A stretch of DNA of 64,000 bases from the NCBI RefSeq assembly GCF_018531465.1, contig NZ_JAHDTF010000010.1, positions 204,933-268,932 of the forward strand, written 5' to 3'. Position 1 is the first letter of the stretch. Every line of letters begins with the position of its first letter. Of this stretch, positions 1-8,429 are shown piece by piece. Both the position numbers and the translations under genes were made by a program. Source of the DNA: Sphaerisporangium fuscum. GTDB taxonomy: Bacteria > Actinomycetota > Actinomycetes > Streptosporangiales > Streptosporangiaceae. Under the pieces are notes generated by a model. The model was given only the letters and a program-made list of their open reading frames with translations, was not told the DNA's origin and did no database searches.

Positions 1-892
1 CGGTCGCGCCCGGCCGCTGCTGCGCGTACAGCGGAAGGGCCAGGTAGAAGAAGTACGAGCCGGTGCCGAACAGGAACGCCGCGGCGTGCGTCATCAGCAT
101 CGGGCGCTCCTTCAGCTCGGCGACGTCGATCAGGGCGTCACTCTTGGTCCGCTCCACCGCCATCAGCGAGGCGAACAGCAGCGCCCCGAGAGCGAGGAGC
201 CCGAGCACCGGGCCGGACGACCAGCCCCAGGACGGCCCCTTGGCCAGGGCGAGCAGAACCGCGACCAGGCTCCCGCCGAGCAGCGCGGTACCCGGAAGGT
301 CGATCCCGCCCCGGGCGCCGCCCTGGTCGGCCGGTACCCACAGCGCCGCCATCACCAGGCCGACCACCGCGAGGACGGTGCCGAGGACGAACAGGTATCG
401 CCAGGACAGATGGTCGGCCAGCAGGCCGCCGACGATCAGCCCCGCCCCTGCCCCGGCGCCGACGATGCCCGACACCAGTCCCATCGCGAACGGCAGCCGC
501 CGAGCCGGCAGCGCCTCGCGGAGGATGGCCATCGACAGCGGGACCAGGGCCAGCGCCGCGCCCTGAACGACCCGCGCGGCGATGAGCTGCCCGATGTTCT
601 GCGCCGCCGCCGCGCCCGCCATCCCGGCCGCGTAGACGGCCAGCACCGCCAGCGTCACCCGGCGCTTGCCGTACAGGTCGCCGAGCCGCCCCAGCAGCGG
701 GGTCAGCACCGCGCTGGACAGCAGGAAGGCGGTGAGAATCCAGGCGGATGCGGCGGGTGTCGTGTGGAGCCGGACCTCCAGCAGCTTCAGCGCCGGGACC
801 ACCACGGTCTGCATCAGCGCGTAGCCGAACACCGTCACCACCAGGGCGACCAGAGTCCTGTTGCCGCTGGTCCCGGCACGTCCGGCCCTCAC
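1..892 (-). CDS. MFS drug exporter, 3' end cut by window edge
   Basis: This is the N-terminal 297 residues of a major facilitator superfamily transporter, probably a proton-driven efflux pump of the 12-14 helix drug-export group. I read hydrophobic helices from about residue 10, a loop with GRLGDLYGKRR (the MFS motif A between helices 2 and 3), then VQGAALALVPLSMAILREA and a helix containing GAGAGAGLIVGGLL, which matches the motif C region of antiporters. The reading frame is open to base 1, so the C-terminal part lies outside the window. The GTG start at 892 is chosen because the ATG codons upstream are out of frame; no strong ribosome site is seen. It is transcribed divergently from the TetR gene at 1146, with palindromes in between, so it may be that regulator's target. 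Confidence 0.85.
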   Translation of the reverse strand, partial: MRAGRAGTSGNRTLVALVVTVFGYALMQTVVVPALKLLEVRLHTTPAASAWILTAFLLSSAVLTPLLGRLGDLYGKRRVTLAVLAVYAAGMAGAAAAQNIGQLIAARVVQGAALALVPLSMAILREALPARRLPFAMGLVSGIVGAGAGAGLIVGGLLADHLSWRYLFVLGTVLAVVGLVMAALWVPADQGGARGGIDLPGTALLGGSLVAVLLALAKGPSWGWSSGPVLGLLALGALLFASLMAVERTKSDALIDVAELKERPMLMTHAAAFLFGTGSYFFYLALPLYAQQRPGAT

Positions 893-935
893 CGCGCACC
901 GCCGCGGGTCATGTGATCGTTCATCGACAACCTTA

Positions 936-986
936 TTCGTAGTACGAAATATACGCAGTGCGAAGTATTTTAGTTCCTGGTGCGAA
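936..986. promoter_or_regulatory. Operator-like repeat cluster upstream of the MFS gene
   Basis: A 13-base perfect palindrome, TTCGTAGTACGAA, lies at 936-948. Its right half recurs as GTGCGAA at 958-964 and again at 980-986. The cluster sits 44-94 bases upstream of the MFS start at 892, where a repressor would be expected to act. The nearest regulator is the TetR gene at 1146, but that assignment is inference. Confidence 0.5.
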
Positions 987-1109
987 CGATCGTCAACGGG
1001 AGGCGTCGGCTCCGTACCGGGCGATGACCCCGGACTCCTCCCGCCGCCCGCCGTTGCCCGCGGCGGCACGCGCGGAGGTGGTGCGGCGCGCCGCCGTGCG
1101 GATTTTGAC

Positions 1110-1138
1110 TTGACCCGCCATTAAATTGAATGTAGGTA
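1110..1138 (+). promoter_or_regulatory. Promoter of the TetR-glycosyltransferase pair, leaderless type
   Basis: TTGACC at 1110-1115 and TAGGTA at 1133-1138 are separated by 17 bases, a good -35/-10 pair. Transcription would begin within a base or two of the ATG at 1146, so the TetR message is probably leaderless; there is no Shine-Dalgarno sequence. The spacer holds CATTAAATTGAATG (1119-1132), an inverted repeat of CATT/AATG with an AATT core, a likely autorepression site. Confidence 0.5.
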
Positions 1139-1145
1139 TGACTCC

Positions 1146-1748
1146 ATGGAAAGCGGGGCAAGGCGGCCGTACCGCATGGGGGCGCGCGCCGCGGCCGTGG
1201 AGGTCACGCGCAAGCGGGTGATGGAGGCGGCGGCCGGGCTGTGGATGCGGCGGTGGTACGACGACGTCACGTTGCAGGACATCGCCGGCGAGGCGGGCGT
1301 GTCGGTGCAGACGATCATCAACCACTTCGGCGGCAAGGAGGGGCTCGCCGACGCCATGGCCGATCAGATGGCCTCTCAAGCGGAGATCAACCGTCAGGCG
1401 CCGGTCGGTGACGTCGAGGCGGTCGTGGCCGTGCTCTTCGCGGAATACGAACGTCACGGCGACGGCGTCGTGATGTGGGTCGCCCAGGTCGACCGTGTCC
1501 CCGCGGTCGCCCGCGCGGCCGCCCACGCCCGCCGCCAGCACCGGGCGTGGCTGGAGCGGATCTTCGCCGACCGTCTGCCGGCCTCCGGACCCTCCCGCGA
1601 GCATGCGCTGAACCTGCACTACGCCGCCACGGACGTCTACCTGTGGAAGCTGTGGCGGCGCGACCTGGGCCTGTCGCGTGATGACGCCGAACGCGCCATG
1701 CGCGACCTGCTGACCTCGATCGACCCCCGAAAGAGACATGATGCGTAA
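1146..1748 (+). CDS. TetR/AcrR family transcriptional regulator
   Basis: A 200-residue one-component repressor. The N-terminal helix-turn-helix is clear: TRKRVMEAAAGLW, then VTLQDIAGEAGVSVQTIINHFGGKEGL at about residues 38-64, where the usual TVY...YF is replaced by TIINHF. The C-terminal ligand domain is alpha-helical and not recognisable to a particular class. Its stop overlaps the start of the glycosyltransferase at 1738 by 11 bases, so the two are one transcription unit and the regulator probably senses the compound the transferase modifies. It faces away from the MFS exporter at 1-892. Confidence 0.9.
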   Translation: MESGARRPYRMGARAAAVEVTRKRVMEAAAGLWMRRWYDDVTLQDIAGEAGVSVQTIINHFGGKEGLADAMADQMASQAEINRQAPVGDVEAVVAVLFAEYERHGDGVVMWVAQVDRVPAVARAAAHARRQHRAWLERIFADRLPASGPSREHALNLHYAATDVYLWKLWRRDLGLSRDDAERAMRDLLTSIDPRKRHDA

Positions 1749-3066
1749 GAACTTCCTGTTCGCCACCTGGTCCGGCGGCGGAGCCGTGCCGCCCGTCCTG
1801 TCGATCGCCCGCGCGCTGCGCGAACGCGGCCACGGTGTCCGGGTGCTGGCCGACAGGTCGCTGCACGAGGAGGTCGCCGCCGCCGGCGTGGAACCGATCG
1901 CCTGGACCACGGCGCCCCAGGGCGACACCACCGATCCGGCCAAGGACGTCATCAAGGACTTCGAGGCCCGCACGCCGCTGGGCGCCTTCGCGCGGCTGAG
2001 AGACCGCATCGCCTGCGGCCCCGCGGCCGACTACGCCCGGGACACGCTGGCCGAGTTGCGTGCCCACCCTGCCGACGTCCTGGTCGCCGAGCACATGCTG
2101 CTCGGCGCGTTCATCGGCGGCGAGGCCGCCGGGATCCCGGTGGCCTCGCTGGTGACGACGCTTTATCTGTTCCCCACCCCGGGGTCGCCCCCGCCCGGCC
2201 TGGGCCTCGCCCCCGCCACGGGCATGATGGGGCGCCTGCGTGATCGGATCCTGGCCCGGCTGGTGCTCCAACCGTGGGCGAAGGGGCTGCCGGCGCTCAA
2301 CGCCGCCCGCACCGGGTACGGCCTGCCGCCGGTCGACTCGCCGATCGACGCGTTCGGCCGCGTCGACCGGATGCTCGTGCTGTCCCCGCGCGCGCTCGAC
2401 CACCCCGGCAGGCGCTTCCCCGCCCATGTGCGGCACGTGGGTCCACGGCTCGACGACCCGGCCTGGGCCGTGGACCTGGAGCTGCCGGAGGGTGACGCGC
2501 CACTGGTCCTGGCCAGCCTGAGCTCGTCGTTCATGAACCAGCGCGCGCATCTCGAGCGCATCGCCGAAGCCCTCGGCACGCTGCCGGTGCGCGGGCTGCT
2601 GACCACCGGCCCGGCAGTGGACCCGGCGACGGTCCGCGCGCCCGGCAACGTCCTGGTCACCGAGGCCGCCCCGCACAACGCCGCGCTGCGCCACGCCGCG
2701 GTGACGATCACGCACGCCGGCCACGGGACGGCCGTCAAGTCCCTGGCCGCCGGCGTCCCCCTGGTCTGCACGCCTCAGGGACGCGACCAGGGTGAGGTGG
2801 CCCGGCACGTCGAACGCGCCGGCGCCGGGATCACCGTGGGCAAGAACGCCTCACCCCGCGCGATCGCCCGTGCGGTCGACCGTGTCCTCCACGAGCCCTC
2901 CTACCGGCGCGAAGCGCGGCGCCTGGCCGGTGAGATCGCCGCCGAGACGGCCACCGACCGCGCGGTCGCCGAGCTCGAGGCCCTCGCGGGACGGACGACC
3001 GGCGCCGACCTCGGCGGGCACGACGCGGCCGGGCCATCGGGGACGTCACGGGCGCTGCCGAGCTGA
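1738..3066 (+). CDS. MGT/UGT-family glycosyltransferase (GT1)
   Basis: A 442-residue GT-B fold enzyme of the UDP-sugar-using MGT group, which in actinomycetes includes macrolide-inactivating transferases. The N-terminal acceptor domain starts FLFATWSGGGAVPPVLSIARALRERGHGV; the C-terminal donor domain has the PSPG-like segment HNAALRHAAVTITHAGHGTA, with the conserved HAGHGT, then AAGVPLVCTPQGRDQ. The length fits the family. The start overlaps the upstream TetR stop and an adjacent ATG (MM) makes the exact start ambiguous by one codon. Context (regulator, exporter) suggests detoxification or self-resistance by glycosylation, but the acceptor is unknown. Confidence 0.88.
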   Translation: MMRKNFLFATWSGGGAVPPVLSIARALRERGHGVRVLADRSLHEEVAAAGVEPIAWTTAPQGDTTDPAKDVIKDFEARTPLGAFARLRDRIACGPAADYARDTLAELRAHPADVLVAEHMLLGAFIGGEAAGIPVASLVTTLYLFPTPGSPPPGLGLAPATGMMGRLRDRILARLVLQPWAKGLPALNAARTGYGLPPVDSPIDAFGRVDRMLVLSPRALDHPGRRFPAHVRHVGPRLDDPAWAVDLELPEGDAPLVLASLSSSFMNQRAHLERIAEALGTLPVRGLLTTGPAVDPATVRAPGNVLVTEAAPHNAALRHAAVTITHAGHGTAVKSLAAGVPLVCTPQGRDQGEVARHVERAGAGITVGKNASPRAIARAVDRVLHEPSYRREARRLAGEIAAETATDRAVAELEALAGRTTGADLGGHDAAGPSGTSRALPS

Positions 3067-3091
3067 CCGCACCGAGCGGGCGGGTCTCGTT

Positions 3092-4435
3092 TCAGGCGGC
3101 GGGCATCGCTTCGCGGGTCAGGTCCGCTTCGGTGCGGGGGCGCACCCGTCGCCGTACGGTCAGGCCGAACACGACCACCAGCAGCCCGAACAGCCCCGAC
3201 ACCACGAACGGCCCGGCGGGGCGCCACGCGTCGTAGAGGGCGCCGCCGAGGGCGGAGATGATCATTACCCCGGCCGCGCCGCAGAGCGTGTGGACGCCGA
3301 ACGCCGAGCCCCGCACGTCCGCCGGCACCTGCTGCGCCAGGAGCGGCCCCGCGGTGGTGATGCCGGCGATCTCGCCGACGCCGATGAGCACGGCGACGAC
3401 CATCATGCCGGTGCCGAGCGGGTCGGAGACGAGCAGGGTGGACAGGTAGGCGGCCGCCGCGATGGCCTGGGCGAGGATGGCGAGGTTCTCGCGCCGCATC
3501 CGGTCGCCCAGCCAGCCGAAGATCGGCGCGCACAGCAACGCCACCATCTGCGAGACGCCCACCACGGCCCCCGCCTTGGCCAGCGCCTCCGCGCTCGGCA
3601 TCCCGCGCTCGGTGGTCGCGTAGTCGGAGATCCACAGCGTCAGGAACCCCACGACCACAGCGAGGTCGGCGCGGGCGACGAACGACGCGGCGTACGACAG
3701 CGCGACCCCCGGGTCGCGGGCCAGCACGATGCCCTCGCGGACCAGGCGGGGGAGAGAGGTCCGCTCGGCGGCGTCGCTGACCCCGACCGGGGAGAGCGTG
3801 AGCCACAGCAGCACGGCGACGATCAGGATGGCCGCCGCGATCAGCAGGAACGCCAGCCGGGTCGCCGCCACCGGCGCCAGTCCCCGGCCTTCGAGGGTCC
3901 TCGGGAGCCGTACCAGCACCAGCACGGCCACCAGCGCGCCCAGCCCGCCGAAGAAGCCGGTGAGCCCGTACGACTTGCCGCGCGACCGTGTGCGCACGTA
4001 GTCGATGGCGATCGTGGAGAGCATGGCGTTGAGCGCGGCGACCCCCAGCGCGAAGATCACCCGCAGCGCGACCAGGACGGCCGTGCTCCCCGCGAAGGGG
4101 AACAGCGCGGTGCCGACCGCGCACAACGCGAACCCGGCGACCACGATCATCCGGCGGCCGAACCGGTCGGCGAGCGCGCCGTACCAGGCCAGGCTGAGGA
4201 TCATCGCGACCTCCGCGGCCGAGCCGAGCAGGCCGACGGCCCTGCCCTGCGCGGACTGCGGCACACCGAGGATCGTGGTCAGGATGTGCGGCTGGGTCGA
4301 CGGCAGGAACGAGATCACCGCGGTGGAGGCGATGGCCATCGACAGCAGCGCCCACATGTTGGCCCTGGTGATGCCGTCGGCGAGCTGCGCGCCGAGCACC
4401 CGGTGCCGGGAAGGAGCGGCCATGAGAGGGATCAT
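3092..4435 (-). CDS. MFS transporter
   Basis: A 447-residue, twelve-helix major facilitator protein. Helix-rich segments run the whole length, and motif A appears as GALADRFGRRMIVVAGF at about residues 85-101 and again in the second half as GWLGDRMRRENLA. The middle loop SPVGVSDAAERTSLPRL separates the two six-helix halves. The opposite orientation to the glycosyltransferase makes the two convergent, 25 bases apart. A 16-base palindrome 26-41 bases upstream of the start is a probable operator. Substrate is not predictable. Confidence 0.85.
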   Translation of the reverse strand: MIPLMAAPSRHRVLGAQLADGITRANMWALLSMAIASTAVISFLPSTQPHILTTILGVPQSAQGRAVGLLGSAAEVAMILSLAWYGALADRFGRRMIVVAGFALCAVGTALFPFAGSTAVLVALRVIFALGVAALNAMLSTIAIDYVRTRSRGKSYGLTGFFGGLGALVAVLVLVRLPRTLEGRGLAPVAATRLAFLLIAAAILIVAVLLWLTLSPVGVSDAAERTSLPRLVREGIVLARDPGVALSYAASFVARADLAVVVGFLTLWISDYATTERGMPSAEALAKAGAVVGVSQMVALLCAPIFGWLGDRMRRENLAILAQAIAAAAYLSTLLVSDPLGTGMMVVAVLIGVGEIAGITTAGPLLAQQVPADVRGSAFGVHTLCGAAGVMIISALGGALYDAWRPAGPFVVSGLFGLLVVVFGLTVRRRVRPRTEADLTREAMPAA

Positions 4436-4460
4436 GACACCCGGCGCGATCTTCTACTGA

Positions 4461-4476
4461 CATTTCAGGTGAAATG
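4461..4476. promoter_or_regulatory. 16-base perfect palindrome between divergent genes
   Basis: CATTTCAGGTGAAATG is a perfect inverted repeat (7-base arms, GG centre) in an unusually AT-rich 100-base gap. It lies between the MFS gene (start 4435, minus) and the PF04672-type methyltransferase (start 4538, plus), so a dimeric repressor here could control either. No regulator gene is adjacent. Confidence 0.5.
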
Positions 4477-4537
4477 AAGAATTTTCGTTATTAGCGATTA
4501 AGATCCTCAACGTGACGCCCTGCATTGGAGGACAGCG

Positions 4538-5344
4538 ATGAACCCGGTCGCGATGGGAGGTGGTTTCGATCCCAACGTTCCGAACGCGGCCCGTATGTAC
4601 GACTACTTTCTGGGCGGGAAGGACAACCTCCCGGTCGACCGCGAGGCGGCCGAGCAGGTCCTGCGGTACGTCCCGGGGATACCGCTGGGGATCAGGGAGA
4701 ACCGCGAGTTCCTGATCCGGGCCGTACGCTTCCTCGCCGAACAGGGCATCCGCCAGTTCCTCGACATCGGCGCCGGGCTGCCCACGCAGCGCAACGTGCA
4801 CCAGGTGGCCGCCGAGTACGCCCCGGGGGCCCGCACGGTCTACGTCGACAACGACCCGCAGGTGCTGGCCCACGCCCGTGCCCTGCTGCAGGACAGCCCC
4901 CAGGTGCGGGTGATCCAGGCGGACCTGCGCCGGCCGGAGGAGATCCTGGACGACCCCGAGGTGCGTGAGCACCTCGACTTCGACCAGCCGGTCGCCGTCC
5001 TGCTTTTGGCGATACTCCACTTCATCCCCGACTCCGACGACCCGGCCGGCGTCGTCGGCCGGATCCGGCGGTCGCTCGCCCCCGGAAGCTACATGGCGAT
5101 CTCGCACGTCGCCGTCGACGAGAACCCCCAGGCCGCCCGGCCGGTCGAGCGGGTGTACGACAACGCCTCCGCGCAGTTCGTGGGGCGGGTCTCCAGCGAG
5201 GTCGCGCCGTTCTTCGACGGGCTGGAGCTCGTGGAGCCGGGAATGGTGAACCTGCACGAGTGGCGCCCGGACATCGCCTACGTGCCGCCGGAGCTGGAGA
5301 AGGTGAAGAACTACTTCCTGTGCGGGGTCGGCCGGATCCGGTAG
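4538..5344 (+). CDS. SAM-dependent methyltransferase, PF04672 (DUF574) type
   Basis: A 268-residue Rossmann-fold methyltransferase of the actinobacterial PF04672 family. Family hallmarks are the N-terminal NAARMYDYFLGGKDNLPVDR, the motif I segment QFLDIGAGLPTQRNVHQVA at about residues 74-92, the acidic strand-2 end TVYVDNDPQVLAHARALL, and LAILHFIPDSDDPAGVV. The C-terminus ends in the typical YFLCGVGRIR. These proteins are abundant in Streptosporangiaceae and Streptomyces; substrates are mostly unknown. A paralogue is encoded at 29855-30676 in this window. GAGGACAGCG before the ATG supplies a ribosome site. Confidence 0.93.
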   Translation: MNPVAMGGGFDPNVPNAARMYDYFLGGKDNLPVDREAAEQVLRYVPGIPLGIRENREFLIRAVRFLAEQGIRQFLDIGAGLPTQRNVHQVAAEYAPGARTVYVDNDPQVLAHARALLQDSPQVRVIQADLRRPEEILDDPEVREHLDFDQPVAVLLLAILHFIPDSDDPAGVVGRIRRSLAPGSYMAISHVAVDENPQAARPVERVYDNASAQFVGRVSSEVAPFFDGLELVEPGMVNLHEWRPDIAYVPPELEKVKNYFLCGVGRIR

Positions 5345-5369
5345 CCGGAAGGCCGCCCCCGCACCGCCG

Positions 5370-5819
5370 TCAGCCGGCGTACTCCACGACGACCACGGGG
5401 ATCTCGCGGTCGGTCCGGTCCTGGTGCGCGGCGATCTCGGGACGGGTGGACCTGATGATCCCCAGGAGACGCTCGCGCTCGGCGCCCTTCGCGGTGGTGG
5501 CCGTGCCTTCGAAGCTCTCGACGACGCCTTCACCGGTCCGCAACTCGACGGTCACCCGCGGGTGGGCGACCAGGTTGTGGTACCAGGCGGGGTGGGACGG
5601 CGCCGCCATGGCCGAGGCCCACAGGAAGATGCGGCCGGGACCGTCGGTGAAGTACCCCAGCGGCGACGTGTGCGGCCGGCCGGTCTTCGCACCGGTGGTG
5701 GTGAGCAGCACAAGGTCGGCGTCCCTGAGCATCTCGAGCGTGGTGACCCGTCCGCCGTTGGCGCGGAACTCCTCGACGACCGCGCGGTTGATGGCTCGAA
5801 TGTCGTCGGGCATGGACAT
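5370..5819 (-). CDS. Deazaflavin (F420)-dependent nitroreductase-family protein
   Basis: A 149-residue split-barrel flavin/deazaflavin-binding protein of the Ddn/nitroreductase type found in F420-producing actinobacteria. The core reads LVLLTTTGAKTGRPHTSPLGYF, followed by WYHNLVAHPRVTVELRTGEGVVE, the two most conserved family segments. The length is standard. Start ATG at 5819 is preceded by AGGAG at a good distance. It lies convergent with the methyltransferase at 4538 and upstream-adjacent, on the same strand, to nothing obvious; the NmrA-like gene at 5898-6761 is upstream on the same strand, 78 bases away, and may be co-transcribed. Confidence 0.9.
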   Translation of the reverse strand: MSMPDDIRAINRAVVEEFRANGGRVTTLEMLRDADLVLLTTTGAKTGRPHTSPLGYFTDGPGRIFLWASAMAAPSHPAWYHNLVAHPRVTVELRTGEGVVESFEGTATTAKGAERERLLGIIRSTRPEIAAHQDRTDREIPVVVVEYAG

Positions 5820-5897
5820 CTGCGGCTCCTGAGCAAGATGGGGGAGGGCTTCGGTGATCAGCAGGCTACCTCCTCGGCGGAGGGGACGGCCGGGCCG

Positions 5898-6761
5898 TCA
5901 GAAGTCCCCGGCGTGGTCGCGGGCCCATTCGGCGAACGTCCGGGCCGGCCTGCCGGTCACGTCCTCCGAGGTGGGCACGCGGCCCCACGCCGCCGGGCCG
6001 GGCTCCCCGGCCTGCGAGGAGCCGGCCTCCTCGCCCGAGTACGTCTCGAAACCCGTCAGGAAGCCGGCGTTGGCCGCCGCGAAGCCGCCCTGCGCCAGGT
6101 ACAGCTCGCGGGCCTTCGCCGGGGTCACGGTCTCCAGGCGGATGTCCCGGCCGATGGCGTCGGCGATGGCGCGCACCTGATCGCGGCGGCTGACGAGCTC
6201 GGGACCGTTCAGCGTGTACGCGGCGCCCCCGTGCCCGTCCTCCAGGAGGGCGGCCGTGGCCACCTCGGCGATGTCACGCTCGTGCACCGGATACCAGGCC
6301 AGGTCGGGGAACGGCTCGCGGACGACCCGCTCGCCCCGGATCGAGGGGCCCCACAGCCACAGCTTGTTCAGCATGAACTCGCCCGGCCGCACATGCGTCC
6401 ACTCCATGCCCGACGCCTCCACGGCCTGCTCCACCGGCAGGTGGAAGTCGGTGTCGTGCCCGGTGGTCACCGCGCCGGAGGACAGGACGACGACGCGGCG
6501 GACGCCCGCCTCCTCGGCCGGCCGCACCACCTGCGCGGCCGTCGAGGGGACCGGGAACAGATACAGGCGCTCGACACCTTCCAGCGCCGCACGCAGGCTC
6601 TCCGGCCGCGCGAGGTCCCCCTGGACCACCTCGACCCCTTCGGGAAGGTCCGCCCGCCCGGCGGTCCTGCTCAACGCCCGCACGCGGGCCCCCGCCCGCA
6701 CGAGCTGCTCGGCGACGATCCTGCCCACGTTTCCGGTCGCCCCGGTCACCAGAATTCGCAT
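5898..6761 (-). CDS. NmrA-like NAD(P)-binding reductase / atypical SDR
   Basis: A 287-residue Rossmann-fold protein of the atypical short-chain dehydrogenase group (NmrA, QOR2-like). The start MRILVTGATGNVGRIVAEQL carries the GxxGxxG dinucleotide motif, so I choose ATG 6761 over a longer in-frame start at 6797. Further on are VVVLSSGAVTTG and WTHVRPGEFMLNKLW, the positions of the active-site region in this group, and a C-terminal segment GRPARTFAEWARDHAGDF. That tail recurs almost unchanged in the proteins encoded at 53875 and 61827, so the three are paralogues. Likely a quinone or small-carbonyl reductase; substrate unknown. Confidence 0.85.
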   Translation of the reverse strand: MRILVTGATGNVGRIVAEQLVRAGARVRALSRTAGRADLPEGVEVVQGDLARPESLRAALEGVERLYLFPVPSTAAQVVRPAEEAGVRRVVVLSSGAVTTGHDTDFHLPVEQAVEASGMEWTHVRPGEFMLNKLWLWGPSIRGERVVREPFPDLAWYPVHERDIAEVATAALLEDGHGGAAYTLNGPELVSRRDQVRAIADAIGRDIRLETVTPAKARELYLAQGGFAAANAGFLTGFETYSGEEAGSSQAGEPGPAAWGRVPTSEDVTGRPARTFAEWARDHAGDF

Positions 6762-6852
6762 TCGCCCAGCTTCGACCCGGTCGTCCAACCGGCGCAAACG
6801 CGAACACGCTGTTCATGTTTCATCGCTGACCTGGGCAAACGCTATTCTTTCA

Positions 6853-6866
6853 GCGACTGGAGTCGC
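6853..6866. promoter_or_regulatory. 14-base perfect palindrome upstream of the NmrA-like gene
   Basis: GCGACTGGAGTCGC is a perfect inverted repeat with a GG centre, lying in an AT-richer 137-base gap between the hydrolase stop (6899) and the NmrA-like start (6761). It may be an operator or a short hairpin; a run of T precedes rather than follows it on the minus strand, which argues against a terminator for the hydrolase. Confidence 0.35.
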
Positions 6867-6898
6867 AAAAAGTCATGACCGAAAAGGCGGCCCGCTCG

Positions 6899-7774
6899 CT
6901 ACTTCCACGTGCGCTCGAGGAAGCCGGCGATGAGCGGGGCGATCTCGGGCAGGTGGGTTTCGAGCGCGAAGTGGCCGGTGTCGAACAGGTGGAGCTCGGC
7001 GTCGGGCAGGTCGCGCAGGTAGGCGTGGGCTCCCGGCTCCGGGAAGAAGGGGTCGCCGACGCCCCACGTGATGAGGGCCGGCGGGGTGTGCTTGCGCAGC
7101 CAGGTCTGCCAGCGGTCGTAGCTCTCGACGTTGGAGTGGTAGTCGAACGCCAGCGCGACCTGGGCCTCCTTGCGGCCGGGCAGGTCCAGGAAGTGCTGGT
7201 CGAGCGTCCAGCCGTCGGGGGCCAGAAGCTCGGGGGCGCGCACGCCGGTCTCGTACTGGCCGCGCGTCCCGTCGAGGGTGAGCAGGCCCCGGATGATCTC
7301 CTCGGCGCCGGGGGTCTCAGGGCGCAGCGCGACGAAGTCGCGGGCCGCGTCCGACAGGCCTTCGGCGTAGGCGTTGCCGTTCTGGACGACCAGCCCGGCG
7401 ATCCACTCCGGGTGCCGCTCGGCGAGGCGGAAGCCGACCGGCGCGCCGAAGTCGAACACGTACATCACGAACCGGGTAAGGCCGAGCCGCTGGACGAAGC
7501 CCTCGGTGACGTCCGCGAGCCGGTCGAAGGAGTGGACGAAGTCCTCCGGGGCCCGGGTGTGGCCGAAGCCGGGGTAGTCGGGGGCGATCAGCCGGTACCG
7601 CGCGCCGAGCGCGTCGATCAGGCGGCGGAACTGGTGCGAGGCGGAGGGGAATCCGTGCAGGAGCAGCAGCACCGGCGCGTCCGCACGCTCCGGCAGCGAC
7701 TCCCGGTAGAAGACGCGGACGCCTTCGACGTCCAGGTGGCGGTGGGCGACGCGGGCGATCGGGACGAGTGACAT
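6899..7774 (-). CDS. Alpha/beta hydrolase (haloalkane dehalogenase / epoxide hydrolase-like)
   Basis: A 291-residue alpha/beta-fold hydrolase. The oxyanion-hole segment is LLLHGFPSASHQFRRLIDAL at about residues 37-56; the nucleophile elbow region is MYVFDFGAPVGFRLA, with aspartate in the nucleophile position (D-F-G-A-P-V-G), as in the epoxide hydrolase/dehalogenase branch; the C-terminal histidine is in LFDTGHFALETHLPEI. ATG 7774 is chosen because GAAAGG precedes it correctly; a longer frame to 7804 has no such site. It is divergent from the CGNR regulator at 7860, whose binding sites fill the gap. Confidence 0.88.
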   Translation of the reverse strand: MSLVPIARVAHRHLDVEGVRVFYRESLPERADAPVLLLLHGFPSASHQFRRLIDALGARYRLIAPDYPGFGHTRAPEDFVHSFDRLADVTEGFVQRLGLTRFVMYVFDFGAPVGFRLAERHPEWIAGLVVQNGNAYAEGLSDAARDFVALRPETPGAEEIIRGLLTLDGTRGQYETGVRAPELLAPDGWTLDQHFLDLPGRKEAQVALAFDYHSNVESYDRWQTWLRKHTPPALITWGVGDPFFPEPGAHAYLRDLPDAELHLFDTGHFALETHLPEIAPLIAGFLERTWK

Positions 7775-7859
7775 CACTAATGCCTTTCTTCGGCAATGAT
7801 GCATTAGGTATAGCGGTCATTGATCTAATGTGTCAATCCGGCGTTGTAGCATTAGTGAC
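7774..7859. promoter_or_regulatory. Divergent control region with four CTAATG/CATTAG sites
   Basis: The gap between the hydrolase and the CGNR gene carries TCACTAATGC (7774-7783) and its exact reverse complement GCATTAGTGA (7849-7858), plus GCATTAG at 7801 and CTAATG at 7825. The outer pair overlaps both start regions. TAGCAT at 7847-7852 is a plausible -10 box seven bases before the CGNR ATG, so that message may be leaderless and blocked when its operator is occupied. Confidence 0.6.
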
Positions 7860-8426
7860 ATGGAGGACGTGACCCCGCTCACAGGCGAGCCGCTGGCCCT
7901 GGATCTGGTCAACACCCGTCCGGCGGCCGGCGACCTGCTGACGACGCCCGCCGATCTGCGGGCCTGGCTGACACTCCAGGCCGACCGGTTCGCCGAGGCA
8001 CGGGACCTCGCCGGCCACGATCTCACCGCCGCGGACCTGGCCGCCGTCCGGGACGTGCGTGAGCGCGTCGCCCGCGCCCTCGATCACGTCCGCCGCGCCG
8101 AACGACCCCTGACGGACGACCTGGACGTCCTCAACCGGGCCCAGCGCGCGGCACCCGCCATCGCCGAGCTCTCGTGGGACGACGGGACGGTCACCGCGAC
8201 CCGCCGCCGCGCCGGGCCACCCGGCGAACGGCTGGGGGCGTGGCTGGCCGAGGCCGCCGCCGAACTGCTGGCCGACCCGGCGGTCACCACGGTCCGCCAG
8301 TGCGAGGCCGACGACTGCGTGATGCTGTTCCTGCCCGCCCACCCGCGCCGCCGCTGGTGCTCGGCCGCCCGCTGCGGCAACCGCGTCCGCGTGGCCCGCC
8401 ACTACCGGCGCCACAAGCCGGCCTGA
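7860..8426 (+). CDS. CGNR zinc-finger transcriptional regulator
   Basis: A 188-residue regulator with an N-terminal ABATE ligand-binding domain (begins GEPLALDLVNTRPAAGDLL) and a C-terminal zf-CGNR domain. The zinc site is visible as RQCEADDCVMLFL and RRRWCSAARCGNRVRVARHY, giving C-x4-C and C-x4-CGN. ATG 7860 is preferred over an in-frame start at 7830 because it follows a -10 box by seven bases and because the ligand domain starts directly after it. Proteins of this type commonly control a divergent oxidoreductase or hydrolase gene, here the one at 6899-7774. Confidence 0.9.
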   Translation: MEDVTPLTGEPLALDLVNTRPAAGDLLTTPADLRAWLTLQADRFAEARDLAGHDLTAADLAAVRDVRERVARALDHVRRAERPLTDDLDVLNRAQRAAPAIAELSWDDGTVTATRRRAGPPGERLGAWLAEAAAELLADPAVTTVRQCEADDCVMLFLPAHPRRRWCSAARCGNRVRVARHYRRHKPA

Positions 8427-8429
8427 GCC

